From Amphiduros pacificus (Eukaryota; Annelida; Polychaeta; Phyllodocida; Hesionidae): a stretch of DNA of 64,000 bases. The DNA lies in NCBI GenBank assembly GCA_949316495.1, contig OX439006.1, positions 51,567,869-51,631,868 of the forward strand, in the 5' to 3' direction. The position numbers and the translations under genes were made by a program. Positions 1 to 12,390 of the stretch are shown here, piece after piece. Position 1 is the first letter of the stretch. Each line of letters begins with the position of its first letter. Under the pieces are notes generated by a model. It ran no database searches and had not been told where the DNA came from. It saw only the letters and a program-made list of their open reading frames with translations.

Positions 1-3000
1 TATAGAAGTTGAGACATTATACAGTGAGTAATACATGTCCAGTGAGTTCAGTACTCGTTGCCTTACACGATATATACCTAACCTGAGTGCATGACCTACC
101 TACTGGCACGGAGGACAGGTGTGATGGGCGTGGGACATAAATGACTATAATTCTCATCAGTCCCATTTCGTCATCCTGTCCATGGCCTGCACCTGTTAAG
201 GATGCAAGTGTTATGAAAAGCAGGATATATGCATGTACAAACATGATGAAGTTGGCACAGAGCCTGCAGTCAACAGGAGGTGAGATGAACCTGAACAGGT
301 ACAAATGACTTGACCTCACATTCAACCAGGATGATGCTTGTTTACCAAGTATTGAGCTAGATTTATTCTTGCGTTGTTTTTCACGAAACATGCTACACAT
401 AATAACAGGTTGGAAATTCAATTACTTGGTAAATGATTTGATTTATAGGAGAAAGGTGTCGCTAATGACACATATATGAATCATACTGCCCCAAGAAATC
501 TAATGAAGATGGTGAAAGTGTGCCCAAGAAAAATGTCTTTGTGTGAGTCATTGTTACTGGTTGGGTTGATTTGCATAAAGACGGTGCTAATGGGCTGTTT
601 CATGTTGCTGCGAGACAATGGATCCAGGGCTGCATTCCATGCATTCCAATGCACCCGCCTCCCGAGCTCCCTGCAACAGATCACTGCTACCCATTTACAT
701 AATGTCATTTCAACCTTCCTGATGCCCCAACAAAAGGTGCACTGTGGGAAGCACATGACGGAGGAAAGGTATTAAAATTCCTAAACGTTCTAAAAATAAA
801 GTGTGGAGTGTTATGTAGCAGAATGTGTGGAGTGTTTGCCTTACTTGAGGCGTGGGTCATGATTCCATGGTTGGCCAAGCAGCAAGTCATGTCCCACTGA
901 GTCATAGGCTATGATGCCTCTCATGTCGGGAATTAAATAGCCTCAGGCAATAATGGGGCACTGATGGGGGCATCTTTATAATGATTATGTTGACTACCAT
1001 GACCATTATGCAGACATACACCAGGAAGATGAATTTCTTTCACATAATCAGTCCTACTTTTTTGCTGTCTGAAGATAGCAGTCATATCTCTTTGAAACAT
1101 AGATATGCTTTAAAGAAACCTGTCTGACAAAAACGGTTTGATACACTTTTGGAGACTGATCGAGATAATTTGATTAATTACTGAAAAATGTGCTGAGCTG
1201 ACTGTTTCTTTGTACGTTCTTTTTTTTGTTTTATGGTTCACCTCATATCTCAGTAGCGGGCCCCACCTGATATAAATGGTTTCCCATTCTCTGGTGACAC
1301 ATTATGAGACAGGGTTTGGGGGGGGGGGGAGGGGGGGGTGTGATACTTGATAACATAACCTCAGTTTGAGCTGCGTAATTCAGATGTCAGCTTTAGATCT
1401 CTAATAACTGTTGGTTTTAATGTGGCAGTTGGCCCATGGTGAATATATTATTTTGATGAACACTGGACTCGGTTTGTAAAATCTGCTGACTGCACTGAAA
1501 GTGATAGATGTTGATTCCTCAGCATGCTGAATTAACAGGGTGAAAGGCAATAGTCATGACTATGCACAACATCACTACCTATTTTGATATTTTATGTTCA
1601 GTCTGCTATTTAATTAACGTGAAAGGGCTGAGATTGTTTTGATTATGGTAAGAATTTAAAAGAGAACTTAGAAAAGGAACATGTCCATACAGATCAAGGC
1701 CGTGGTCAAGAGCTGTTGGTTGGCCAGGGGAGGTGAGACACGATATTGTCCTTTCATGACTTGGCAGTCCCCAAGACGTGACTGCTGTGGGACGCTTGAG
1801 TGAATCTCAGGCCACCATTGATTCTTGTTTGCTTACCTAACTGCGCTGTTTACCTGGCATACACGTCACAGCCAGTGAGAAGGCAGTGACTGGAGGGTTT
1901 TCCAGGTAGACTTTGTCAGGTGGATTACTCATCATCCGGGTCAGCCTGACATGGAACGCGATAAGATAGCAGCAAAGTATTGCGACATCCAGATGGGTCT
2001 GGGCAACTCCGATATCTGAAACATTAAATATGACAGCATATTCTAGCGTCGCATAATGTGTGTGCCTTGTCACAGCTTGTCAATTTTTGATGAGCTGGGT
2101 ATTGCATATAAGCATGTGGCACTCTTTGTTGACTTGCCCACTGTTATGACTCATCAGGAGTTCGCTCTAAGTCAACAGTTTGCTGACGTTTGTTATTGAT
2201 GTATATATCCTCAATCAACCCGAGCAATTCCACGTAACCAGGGAAGCCTAACATGTTTTTTGTGACCATGTGAATAAATTGTTATTAGATACATTTATAG
2301 TAATACTTAGAACAATGCAGCATGATTTTGATTAAGTGTTGATTGGTTGATTGTGGTTGGTTGAAGAGGCTTTAAAGGGGTTGCGATTGGTTCTGGGTAT
2401 TTAAGGGATTTGTGGTTTGCCAAGAATAGAACCGGAGTTTTAAAAGAGGGCCGGGAATAATTTTGAGTGGCCAGTCAGAACAACCGGATGTGAGGGTCAG
2501 ACTGCATGTGGGAAATGTGGGTAGCTGATATGGCTATATCTATGGAGAGTGCAGGTCAATGCTCTGCAGCCAGCAGCAGATGCTGGAGTAAGGGAGGGAT
2601 GCAGGGCTGGGTGAATGCAGCAGGGATGAGGACCAAGATGAAGTCAGATGATAATGATGTAGCTGACTCAGCATGCCTACAGGGTTCTCCATATGTGACC
2701 AATTACCTCCATTAAACTGTCTTTGATATAATATATTTATAGATTTTGAATGAATCTGGTGTTGATAAAGTGTTGTGTGGTAGACTAGGCATTGGTGAGC
2801 ATTGGTTTGATGTTTAAGATTACTACGTATAGAGAGCTGAGTGAGGTTAGTCATCATTATCTCACAAGCAGCAGCTCGCATCAAACATCTGAGCAATAAT
2901 CTTAGCTGCTCACAGTTGAATCATTTGTTTATGCATGAGTGTGATGAGAGGGAAGGGAAATAAATGATTCAGATTTCAAGCAGACAAAGAAAGGTCCGTG

Positions 3001-3534
3001 GCACAATGTTCAGTGGGTTTATTTCTCATCAGGATTTGTGCTAGTCATATCCTACAAGTGTGAAGGGAATGAGTCTGTTTCATAGTTATGTTCAGCTTTT
3101 CCTGGTCAGCCTGATGTCAGAATTCCAGACTATGACTTGCCACTTGTTGATAATCAGGAACTTTTTGAATTTGTTTATTTAGTCATCATTGCTCATAAAC
3201 CTGAAACCAGAATAATGCATAAAACCGACAAGAAAAAAGGGAGGAAAATATCCTTTCTCAAAAAAGAACACAAAATAAACACAATCCTCAAAAGGAATTT
3301 GTCAATACAAAAGCTGTGATAAAAAAATATGAGGACATCAAAAGAGTTTTGTGACCATTTTCTAATTTTAAAAGCTGGTGCCGAAATTATTTTTTGAGTA
3401 TTACAGTATAATGTTAACAAAATCTCCAAATGACAGGAGCTTCTGCTGCCCTAAATGACCAATATTTTTATATGATAGTATAAAATGAGTAAACATGACT
3501 GAAATTTATAGCGGATTTTACTTTATTATTTCAG
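1..3534. other. Intron and upstream sequence of the tribbles gene, no coding exon seen
   Basis: No stretch resembles the N-lobe or catalytic loop of a tribbles kinase, so the earlier exons must lie outside the window or be unrecognisable. The sequence is AT-rich and ends in a pyrimidine-rich acceptor (tttattatttcag) at 3534. Open frames of 60-130 codons here show no domain and no coding-like pattern. Confidence 0.6.
1318..1339 (+). repeat. Guanine homopolymer tract
   Basis: About 22 bases of G broken by a single A. It could form a G-quadruplex on the + strand, but nothing around it suggests a regulatory role. Long homopolymers are also places where assemblies miscount. Confidence 0.8.
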
Positions 3535-4003
3535 AACTGAATTGAAGCTGGAAGGTCTGGAAGACGCTTGCATATTGGACGATGAGGACAATGATTCTCT
3601 GGCTGACAAGCATGGCTGCCCGGCATACGTGAGCCCGGAGATCCTCAACACCTCGGCCAGCTACTCCGGCAAGGCTGCCGACATATGGAGCCTGGGAGTG
3701 ATGCTCTACACAATGCTCATAGGGCGATACCCTTTCCACGATACAGAACCCGGGGCTCTCTTCACCAAGATACGACGTGGCCAGTTCAACATTCCAGACT
3801 CGGTCTCATCGCGGGCCAAATGTCTGATCCGATCCTTGCTGCGTCACGATCCTGCTGAGCGCCTTACTGCAGATGAGGTCCTTCAGCATCCTTGGTTCAA
3901 GACTGCATTCAGTACTATCATCCATAAAAAATCTGAAACCAAAGATAAGGACCAACTAGTCCCAGATGTGTGCATTGAACGAGATGAGGAATTTTTTGTA
4001 TGA
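3535..4003 (+). CDS. Tribbles pseudokinase, last coding exon
   Basis: This exon encodes the C-lobe of a tribbles-family pseudokinase, an adaptor that brings substrates to the COP1 ubiquitin ligase and binds MEK1. It begins after an acceptor at 3531-3534 in phase 2, so the first whole codons read [11 protein letters not shown]. The metal-binding DFG of true kinases is replaced by GLE (SLE in vertebrate TRIBs), as expected for this family. The following [31 protein letters not shown] and IRRGQFNIP segments are diagnostic. HPWF near the end of the lobe matches the MEK-binding region, and DQLVPDV near the C terminus matches the COP1-binding motif DQxVP(D/E). The exon ends with TGA after about 156 residues. 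The N-lobe and catalytic-loop exons are not in the window. The family assignment is firm; the paralogue (TRIB1/2-like) is not. Confidence 0.93.
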
Positions 4004-7000
4004 TTAGGACTTGATCATGAATGGTTATATCACACTATAGTGGGAAATCTTAGGAAATGTTGTTGAAATCTAAAAGAGTTTATGTTGCCAGATGTGTGCT
4101 GGTGTTCTGTGTTATAGGGACAGGTGATGGATTAACATGCCATCATATCTGGCCTGGTCAGGAATGGAGAAGGTAGAAATGTCACTGAGTTATCTCACAT
4201 GCTGAAACTGTAGAAAACTGCCAATACAATATGAGACCTTCTCACAAAGTTGGGATCAGCATCTTCCAGCAGTTGAACCATGTGTGAAGAACAATATTCT
4301 GACAGATGGTGAGACCACAAGAATGACAGTTGCTGGAGAGAGGGGCAGGTTACACTAACTTGCTGAACTGACTTTTCAATTCAAGCGGTGGAGTACCACC
4401 AAAAAACCTTACTGTGATTGTTGATTGTCGAAACAATAAAAGCAAAGTTATACATTGAAATCTGTACTGAACATTTGTGCTCATGTTATAGATGGCATAC
4501 TGCAGTAGCAGACATAATATGGACATTTAATTTATATCAATACCTGAAAAGAAGTGAAATGTGCCAATTTGATTTTCCACAACGAGCAGCATTTCTTGAA
4601 TATTGTCTGTAAATGTCCTGTACATGATAGGGAAATGTTTCTGCGGACTCGCATTGTGCTGTCAACTCTAAGCTATAAGCTGTCTTCAAATAGGCTTCAA
4701 TCTCTCACAGACATGAAGAATTAAAAGTCTGTGAACAAAATGTTAGAAGAAAAGTGACTGGAGGGTTGACCTCAAGCATAAAAAAAGGAAATCAACAAGC
4801 AAAATATTCAGATTACAACATAGCGAGTTGCTTGTATAAATCTTGTAAAACTCCTGCAGAGTCCACTAACTGATCTCACTGACTTGTACACATCGGACAC
4901 GTGTTAGACCACATCCAGAGACCTTGGCAACTACATCTCTGCTGTATATAAGTGTAAGTGGACTAGAGAAGAAAAGTTCAGCAACCAACTGACCAAAATA
5001 AACTTTTACAGAAGAAAGTATTGGTTGGTGGTTGCGACTTGAAACAGACAGCTACCTGTAAGGGTTCATGAAAGAGTGACGCATGGTCCAGTTCTAAGCA
5101 CAAATTGTATCAAGGGGTTTGAATTCATACCAGGGTAGTTAATGATTTGTTACAGCAATATCTTTGAAACATTCTGTAGATTAAACATTTATATCTCTCA
5201 AAATTACTTGTGAAAAAGGATGATAATAACATCAAATTTGGTGACAACTATCTGATCATATGTAATTGTTATCAAATCAGATGATAGACACTTCTTGTGA
5301 TCATTTCCCTTTAATTTTGATTCAGGCGTATAATACTATTTCCCCGAGTCACACAGTGACATGGGGCCTTTGTACAAGTGATGGAATTGATACCTTTAAG
5401 CTTTCGGCTCAAGTTTCAGAAATGTATGTCAAATAATCATGGACGTCTTGGACAGGATCATCAAGGCAAAAAAGCAGTGCTTATGAACATGAAACTGTTC
5501 ATTAAAAAAACTGAAGCCTTGAAAGTACAGATGTATTCTAAGGCCTTTGAAAACATGGGACTTTCACATACTTTTCAAAGTCACAGACTGAAGATCAATA
5601 TTGCCTACGGATATAACATCTCTCGAAATGATAGAACTAAATCTATGAAATTTAAAGATTTTTGAAATTGACATGAAGCTAAACTTTAGAAATATGTGAA
5701 ATTGACATTAACCTTAAACCTGAAGACCCAGTGATGTCTTTAATTTCTGTTAAATACCAGATAGTCAAAGAAAGAATTCCTTGTACGAATATTCATGAGA
5801 TGTGTCCAAGGCCTTAAAACTCCACTTTCTTTCATCAGGTTTATTTGAATAAAATAGACATAAACTGATGTAGAGTACAGCCTGATGGACCCCATTGTAC
5901 AGTTTTACCAAGGTGACCATTGTTCCTTTCCATAGTCACCAATTTGGAAACTTGTAAATATAATTGTACAGAAACTCAACTCTCTCTTACAAACAAATCC
6001 ATCCATTCAAGTCTCTTTTAGGTGGTTGATATTACACATTGCAAGAGAAACATTTTTTTTTCTGGAAAAAGTGTCTGCTATCCATTCTTCACTGTCAGAA
6101 TATATATATGAACTTGAATATGCCAGGTCACAAACAAATTAAGAGTAATTTAAATTTCTATTCTTTGTTCAAGAAGTTAGAACTTTTTCTCTGTATTGTA
6201 CTTGTTACATCTAATATATAATATGTTGTTTGTTGGAAGACCGTAGTTTCCAGCTTGGCATGTGTGTGTGTGTGTGTGCATGCAAGTGACATGCGTGTGT
6301 GTGTGTGTGTGTGTGACAGTAGGAATGATAGTTTTGTTTCCATGGTGATTGTTTACCTCTTGTTTCTTTTCCTTTGTAAAATAAGATTAACTCTGAATGT
6401 TCACTAAGTATTCAAAGACGTAACCCCAATTCATTTCCTTATCCTTTTGATAGAAATTATAACCCCAGATTGTTGTCAGATAAATACTTTCATCAAAATA
6501 TGACAAATTGCATCAAAACAGGTTATCAAGTTCCATGTATCATGGTTGTTGGAGTCTAGTTTTTGGGGACATGATTGCCCTAATACCTCTCGCAGAAAGT
6601 TCCAATAATATGTTATAACTGCTGATTCAAGAGTCTGTGTAATTTGTGGAAATGAGATGCATGTTTGAAGTGGAAGAAAGCTGTATTAGTTGATGATCTT
6701 ATGAGAAAATGATTTCAAGTTTTGTTTTCCTTATCAAATTATTTGTTATGGTAGCATAATCATGTGGAACTTTGTTTGCCCTGTCAAGACACATAAAGAC
6801 ATCCAATCCTTGGAGGTCAGAAATTGTACAAAACTCCATAGAATGTTCATACTTGACTTTATCAGGCTCTGATAGAGAATTGTAATTGTAAATTATGGCG
6901 TCAAATTGCCAGGAGAATAAAGTGTTATTGTTATCTATGTTGAAAAATTATAATTATTTTGTTTTTACTCCAGTGAATCATAATGAGAATTGGGGAAATA

Positions 7001-9867
7001 TTACAGGAATTATGGAAAGTGATAAAAGGGTTGAGAATTTTTAAAGCAGGCAATAGATTATTGTGGTTATCTTGAAATTAGCACAATTTGCCCTTCATCA
7101 TATCAGCACAAACTGACTTGTTCTTGCCCTTTTCCTGTCATTATCGCCACCACCCATATTTTTTCCTATTCAATCATGCTTGGACATGAGGGCTAGATAT
7201 TATAATATATAGGCCTAGGATCAGGGAGGGGTGACCTTTCGTGACCTTGTGGGAATGTCAAGGTCTCGATGTGCATTGAAGTAATTTTGCTTCTGAATGT
7301 CCTGTTTTCTGAAAGGATACGACAAGATCAATACAACTTGGCTGATTCTATGCATATTGCGGACATTTAGAATATATTAATACATTCCAACAAGAGTCTT
7401 TATCTTAACAAAACCCAAATTACTTTAATAGCCCTGTTCTGAAAGTACTCACCATTTTTGGCGTAATTTCGATATGGAGGCTATGAAAGGTAAAATGGTT
7501 GATATGGAGGCTCTGAAAGGTAAAGTACAGGGTTGCCATGGGTCAGAGAAAGTTGGGAAATTTTGTTTGTTTTTCAAGGTCAGGGAATAGTGGGAGATTT
7601 TGATGAGAGAAAATCTGCGTTTTTTTCCAGAAAAACTGGCTTTCATTGGGGAAAAATGTTAAATATTTTAGTACAATTTTCACATAGGGTAAAAAGATTA
7701 TGAAAGAAATAAGGATAATATAACAATAAAAAAAGTGCTCATCCAGAAAAACCCACGGCATAATTTTCATCATGATAATGTTGTGCAAATGGTCTGTGGA
7801 AAGTGATTTGGGGAAAATATGGGAAATAGCCCCCCCCCCCTTGAAATGACGTCATCAAAGGCAGTGTTCTTTGAATAGTGCTAGAATGATGTGCATATGT
7901 TCTTTCAGTTCACAGGATAATAGGATTGTTGCATAACACTAGTATAGACTAAATGGGTCAAACCTCCAACATGGATGTGTGCTGATCACACAGAGAAAGA
8001 TTATGTTCTAATATGTATATGTTGAGTGCAAACAAAGAACATTTGCCTTGTGTTTTACAGGTTAAGGTCATGATCTCTATTGTGCCAACTTTGCTTGTGA
8101 GTAATAAAACACAACAATAACAATATGCACTGGAATAAATAAACAACCCCCTTCAAGGGCTTAGTTGAATATGATATTTGGTGATTAACTATTTTCAAGG
8201 TCACATAATCATATTTTCAAAAGCTCCCAAGGAGTGTATTTTTGGTTAAACAGCAAATTGCAATAAGTAAAGATAAAGTACAAATTTCATGGCCATTATT
8301 TTGCTTCAAACTGGATTTATTTATAAAGAAATAGATTTTTGGACAAGATAATATCTAAGGCAAATCAGAAAATTTAAGATTTCTGATAAAGATATAATAT
8401 CCTGCACAGAGTAAACTGGAGATTTCTAAATGCATTTAATACCACTTTTCCATTAATTTCTGTGAAATTGAGTCCGATATCATTTTGTGTATGTGGCATA
8501 TAGGTATTTATGCTGGATGGGTGCCAAGTTGACATTGGGTGGGACAGAAATGAATGGCAGAGTAGGCAAACATAATGACGTCACAGGCTTGGCATCCAGT
8601 TTTTTGGTGAGACAAACTACTTTTTTGGGTGCTCAAAACATGACCTGTGGGCATGAGGTTGAGACTCTCACTGAGGGCACACATGATCTGAGGGGGTTAC
8701 CCAAAGTGCAATGTCCTTCCTTGGCGCTCATGCCGCAAATGATTTATTTACATCCATAAACAGTTTTTAAGAAGTAGTACATAACAGATGGTGATGTCAA
8801 TTCTTAAAAAATGTCTGACTGTTTTGTCTGAATGCTTTTTTCATGTTCGGGTTTGTGAGTACAAATCATGTTTAGGTTAATAATGAGGTAAAGTGTTTTC
8901 GTTTCTAATTTAGTTTATTTGATTATAACAGAACATCGTTTTATTACTATACAGGGATGGGGGGGATTTATGACATTCTGGCCATCAACTTATATCTTTT
9001 CTAATACTACTGGTTAGAGTTATTAGCAATTGATAGGAAAGATGGACTTTCAAGGGACCAATTCTTTCTATTTTCCATTTTCTGTTATGATAACATTTAA
9101 TAGTTATCACTGATTTTTTTTGAGGGGTAGAAATAATCTGTCATTCTGTCAACATACTGTCAACTTTGATCTTCTCTGACTGAAACTCTGGTTAGCTATA
9201 AGTAGATAAGGTTTGTATTTTCAGGGGACCAATTCTATTTTCCACTTGGCTCAGAAATTTTTCCGTTATAATCTTTTTAAAACTAATAACTCTTTGAGTC
9301 GTCAAGGAGGCTGCCATCTTGAACATTTTGTCCAGTCAATAATCAACAACCTTTAAACAGGTTTTGATTACCTAAAGCACTTTTCAAGGAATTCCAGGAT
9401 TTTCAATATTTAACTAAATTGTGTATTAAAATTGCCACTGGATATTAAAATTGAAAAAGAAAACTCTGACAGTTATTAAATTGTAGAAGCAATGCCCATA
9501 CAGGTCTTGTTCCTGAAGATTTAAGCCTCCTTAGACTTGATGATATGCTGATGTGATTCAGCAAGATTTTGTATTCAAATTTATCTGTCTATTTACAAAA
9601 TTTGCCATTATTCGATATACATGCAATAGATTGCATTAGATTTGATCATCAGATAGCCATTAATAAAACATGCCTATACCATTAAAGCAATAACAGACAC
9701 CATACCTGAAACTATAAAATCGAGACCTATAATTTACAAAGATTTTCTTAAAACTTTTTTTATTTTTAATCTCTCCAATAGGTCTCATTATGTGATTTAT
9801 TTCTTATAAATGTGTATATTTGAATGTATTTGCATCTTCATTGTCACGTTTATCTTAAAATCGTCCT
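4004..9867. other. Tribbles 3' UTR and intergenic DNA without recognisable genes
   Basis: AATAAA signals occur at 4435-4440, near 4995 and near 6915, so the tribbles 3' UTR may be 0.4 to 2.9 kb long; sequence alone does not choose between them. The rest is AT-rich, with a GT microsatellite, a two-copy repeat of about 30 bp near 7475-7530, a C-run near 7831 and two related blocks near 9040 and 9215 (shared 'ggggaccaattct'-like text). No open frame shows a domain. Confidence 0.5.
6259..6316 (+). repeat. GT microsatellite
   Basis: Two runs of (GT)n separated by a short interruption. On the minus strand it creates a spurious His/Thr-rich open frame. Confidence 0.9.
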
Positions 9868-10764
9868 CCATTTAGTGCCTACCAATTGTTTTCCTCATTA
9901 ATTACAGTGCAGTGTTTCTGGCAGCAGGTCTTGAACAGTGCACCTTTTGCCAAATTTTACCAGAGTCTGGGGTGTGATAGTAGGGATTTTACATGTGTTC
10001 TGATCAGGTCAAATGAACAAGCTCAAAAATGTCATAAATTATATTTGGAAGATAAATAAAAAAATAAATATTTGGTTACCATAGCAAAGCAACACCCAAA
10101 GGCTAGTGGATACATTGTAAACATTCCGTGTAACTGGCGAATGATAAAGTATGATATTTGGAAGATAAATGAAAAAATAAATATTTGGTTACCATAGCAA
10201 CCATTTTATTATGCAGTTTTACATATTCTAAATATTTCTGACATGTCCTGATTATTTTTTGGTGTTGAGCTATTATTGGTAACATTTATGAAATATTGAA
10301 GAACATTAATCCCTTCCTTGTCAGCATAATTTCTGCAGTCAAGTGAGAAGGCTTGGGAAAATTTCTGTCATTCTTTCTCCATCAATTTCTATTTTCATTG
10401 AAGCCCAGATTTTTTTGCCATTTGTTGATGATGCTTAAGTTTTCAAGTCTAAAATACTGTGGCTCCACCTGGGCATTGAATAAATCAAACAACTTTAACA
10501 TTTAGACTTGTGCCGCCCTCTGTTTATCTTGACACTTGGCGGGGGACCAGTCAACTTTAACATTCAGTGTCTCATTCTTGTCATTTTATTATAGCTCAGT
10601 TTGGTACCATCATACAAAAGAAATGTGGTGGTGACTGAGTGGCTACAATTTTGGATTAAGAATAACAACTCACAAGAACTTCGAGAGCTTTTTTGATCAG
10701 CTTTACAAATATATCATCATTATTCATCTATGAAAATACTTGGATTCAAAACACCATCTATCAG

Positions 10765-11074
10765 TTTGGAACAAACTTACATCAGGCTACAAATATATTT
10801 TGAAAAACATTTTTATTTGAAATTGCCCTTCCTGTCCAATCCACAATCGCCACATACATATGCATATATAATGGTACATATACATATTACATAAGATACA
10901 AATAAAACTGAACCAAACAGAAACGGATATAACACAGTGGCTCTCCCTGTCGCCACTGTGGAGAGTGACATAAAATGTTCAACGGGTAATTTTTCGCCTG
11001 ATTACAATTTGGAACAAACTTACATCAGGCTACAAATATATTTTGAAAAACATTTTTATTTGAAATTGCCCTTA
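10765..11074 (-). repeat. Split direct repeats at the 3' side of the DIRS-order element
   Basis: The block 10765-10830 recurs without visible change at 11009-11074 (about 66 bp). Between them, 10911-11008 is a copy of the opposite end of the element (15500-15596) with one visible difference. On the minus strand the order is B1 (11074-11009), A2 (11008-10911), spacer, B2 (10830-10765). Confidence 0.88.
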
Positions 11075-11364
11075 ATAGCGAGTAATAAACTAAATAGTTT
11101 GAATATGCTAAAAAACTATTATGCATTACATGTATATAATAATTGCTATGGCTATACAGGTATTTATATGAGGAAAACCTAGCATACAATAGCTAAAGTA
11201 ATAAACATGATAGTGAACCGTACATGAAGAATATCAGAACAAGTTTATACTAGTATGCTACTTTTACATTTGATACAATAAACACTGTGCAACTTGAAAA
11301 TAACCACAATTATTTTAAAATAACACCAAGGCTGAATGAAACAGCCAAACGTCCACCAATGCAC

Positions 11365-12390
11365 TCATAGATTCATCATGTCCTCAGAATAAGTGCTGGG
11401 TACTTGTGAATGCACATAATGTTCATTGAACACAGTTTGTGTCTTCCACCGTCCAATTTTCATTGCCTCTTGAGGTGTGCAGAGCCCCTCAGTTACAGCA
11501 TGCGTGGCGCCTGTTGGTCTGAATGATTTGGCAGAGAAGCCCTGATTGGCCAGTCCAGCTGCACCAATGGCATCCTCCATGGTTTGCCCAAGAGTAGCAG
11601 CACTGATTGCATTGTACGGGGCTTGCAAAGCCAGGAATACCGGCTTGGACTCTGGCGGACGGCAGTGGTTTGTGCGATGGATGTACACACGCAAGGCAGA
11701 TACCGGGTCCAGCTTGGGGTCCTTGGCTGGAGGGAGGGTTACCTGGAATCCTGTACGATGCGTGTCATTTTTTATCCCCAGGAAACTGACCTTGACCTTG
11801 TTATCATCTAAAAATTCCACGTGCTTCATGGAGAACACAGTGGAATATGATTCACCCGAAATAGGGTCATAGATGACGCCCTTTGGGGCAATGTCTGATG
11901 GCCGTAGCATCAAACTCAATGCAAGCAATGTTATAGTTTTCATTCGCAGGTCTTTTATAGACAGATCCTCATTGTCTTTCCATGTCATGAACATATCCCG
12001 GAAAGGTTTGACTGGCATTACCAGTGACTTCTCCATCACTTCTGTTGTACCAGATTTCACCAATGCACTTGTCAAGTATTTGATCTCAGGTGTGTGGACT
12101 GGCGACTCCACTCCAAGACCTTCATACAGATGGGACAAAGCTGCAGTGGTGGTGCGCAGTTTTGACCGCGGTTTCTTTGATGAGTCAGCAACCAGACATA
12201 GGAAATCTGCAACAAGCCGTGTCTCAGCTGGAGGACAAGGGTCTATTGGCCGATCCAGGAAGATTGTGAACTTGGTCAGCACCCTGTTGTACTCTTCTCG
12301 GGTGGATGTTGCCCAGGCGTGGATGAACTGTCCAATTGCCCGTGGCGACCACCCTTGCTTGGCAAGCCGCCTTTGCCAGATATCCTCCAT
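11365..12390 (-). CDS. Tyrosine recombinase frame of the DIRS-order element
   Basis: About 341 residues from an ATG at 12388-12390. The open frame itself extends upstream to 13557, but that part is the shadow of the RT/RNase H frame. Visible catalytic boxes are LMLRPSDI (first Arg), FRPTGATHAV (the later Arg region) and, near the C terminus, GRWKTQTVFNEHY with the candidate nucleophilic Tyr. The N-terminal part has the helical SAM-like pattern of phage-type integrases. It would integrate a circular intermediate, which fits the missing target duplication. Confidence 0.8.
   Translation of the reverse strand: MEDIWQRRLAKQGWSPRAIGQFIHAWATSTREEYNRVLTKFTIFLDRPIDPCPPAETRLVADFLCLVADSSKKPRSKLRTTTAALSHLYEGLGVESPVHTPEIKYLTSALVKSGTTEVMEKSLVMPVKPFRDMFMTWKDNEDLSIKDLRMKTITLLALSLMLRPSDIAPKGVIYDPISGESYSTVFSMKHVEFLDDNKVKVSFLGIKNDTHRTGFQVTLPPAKDPKLDPVSALRVYIHRTNHCRPPESKPVFLALQAPYNAISAATLGQTMEDAIGAAGLANQGFSAKSFRPTGATHAVTEGLCTPQEAMKIGRWKTQTVFNEHYVHSQVPSTYSEDMMNL

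Noticed and set aside
476-775. 99-codon + frame as a candidate tribbles 5' exon
   Set aside because: No kinase motif, no matching splice sites, and an overlapping minus-strand frame of similar length.
7848-8590. Two tgacgtca/tgacgtcac elements resembling CRE sites
   Set aside because: Short motifs expected by chance in this length, with no promoter context.
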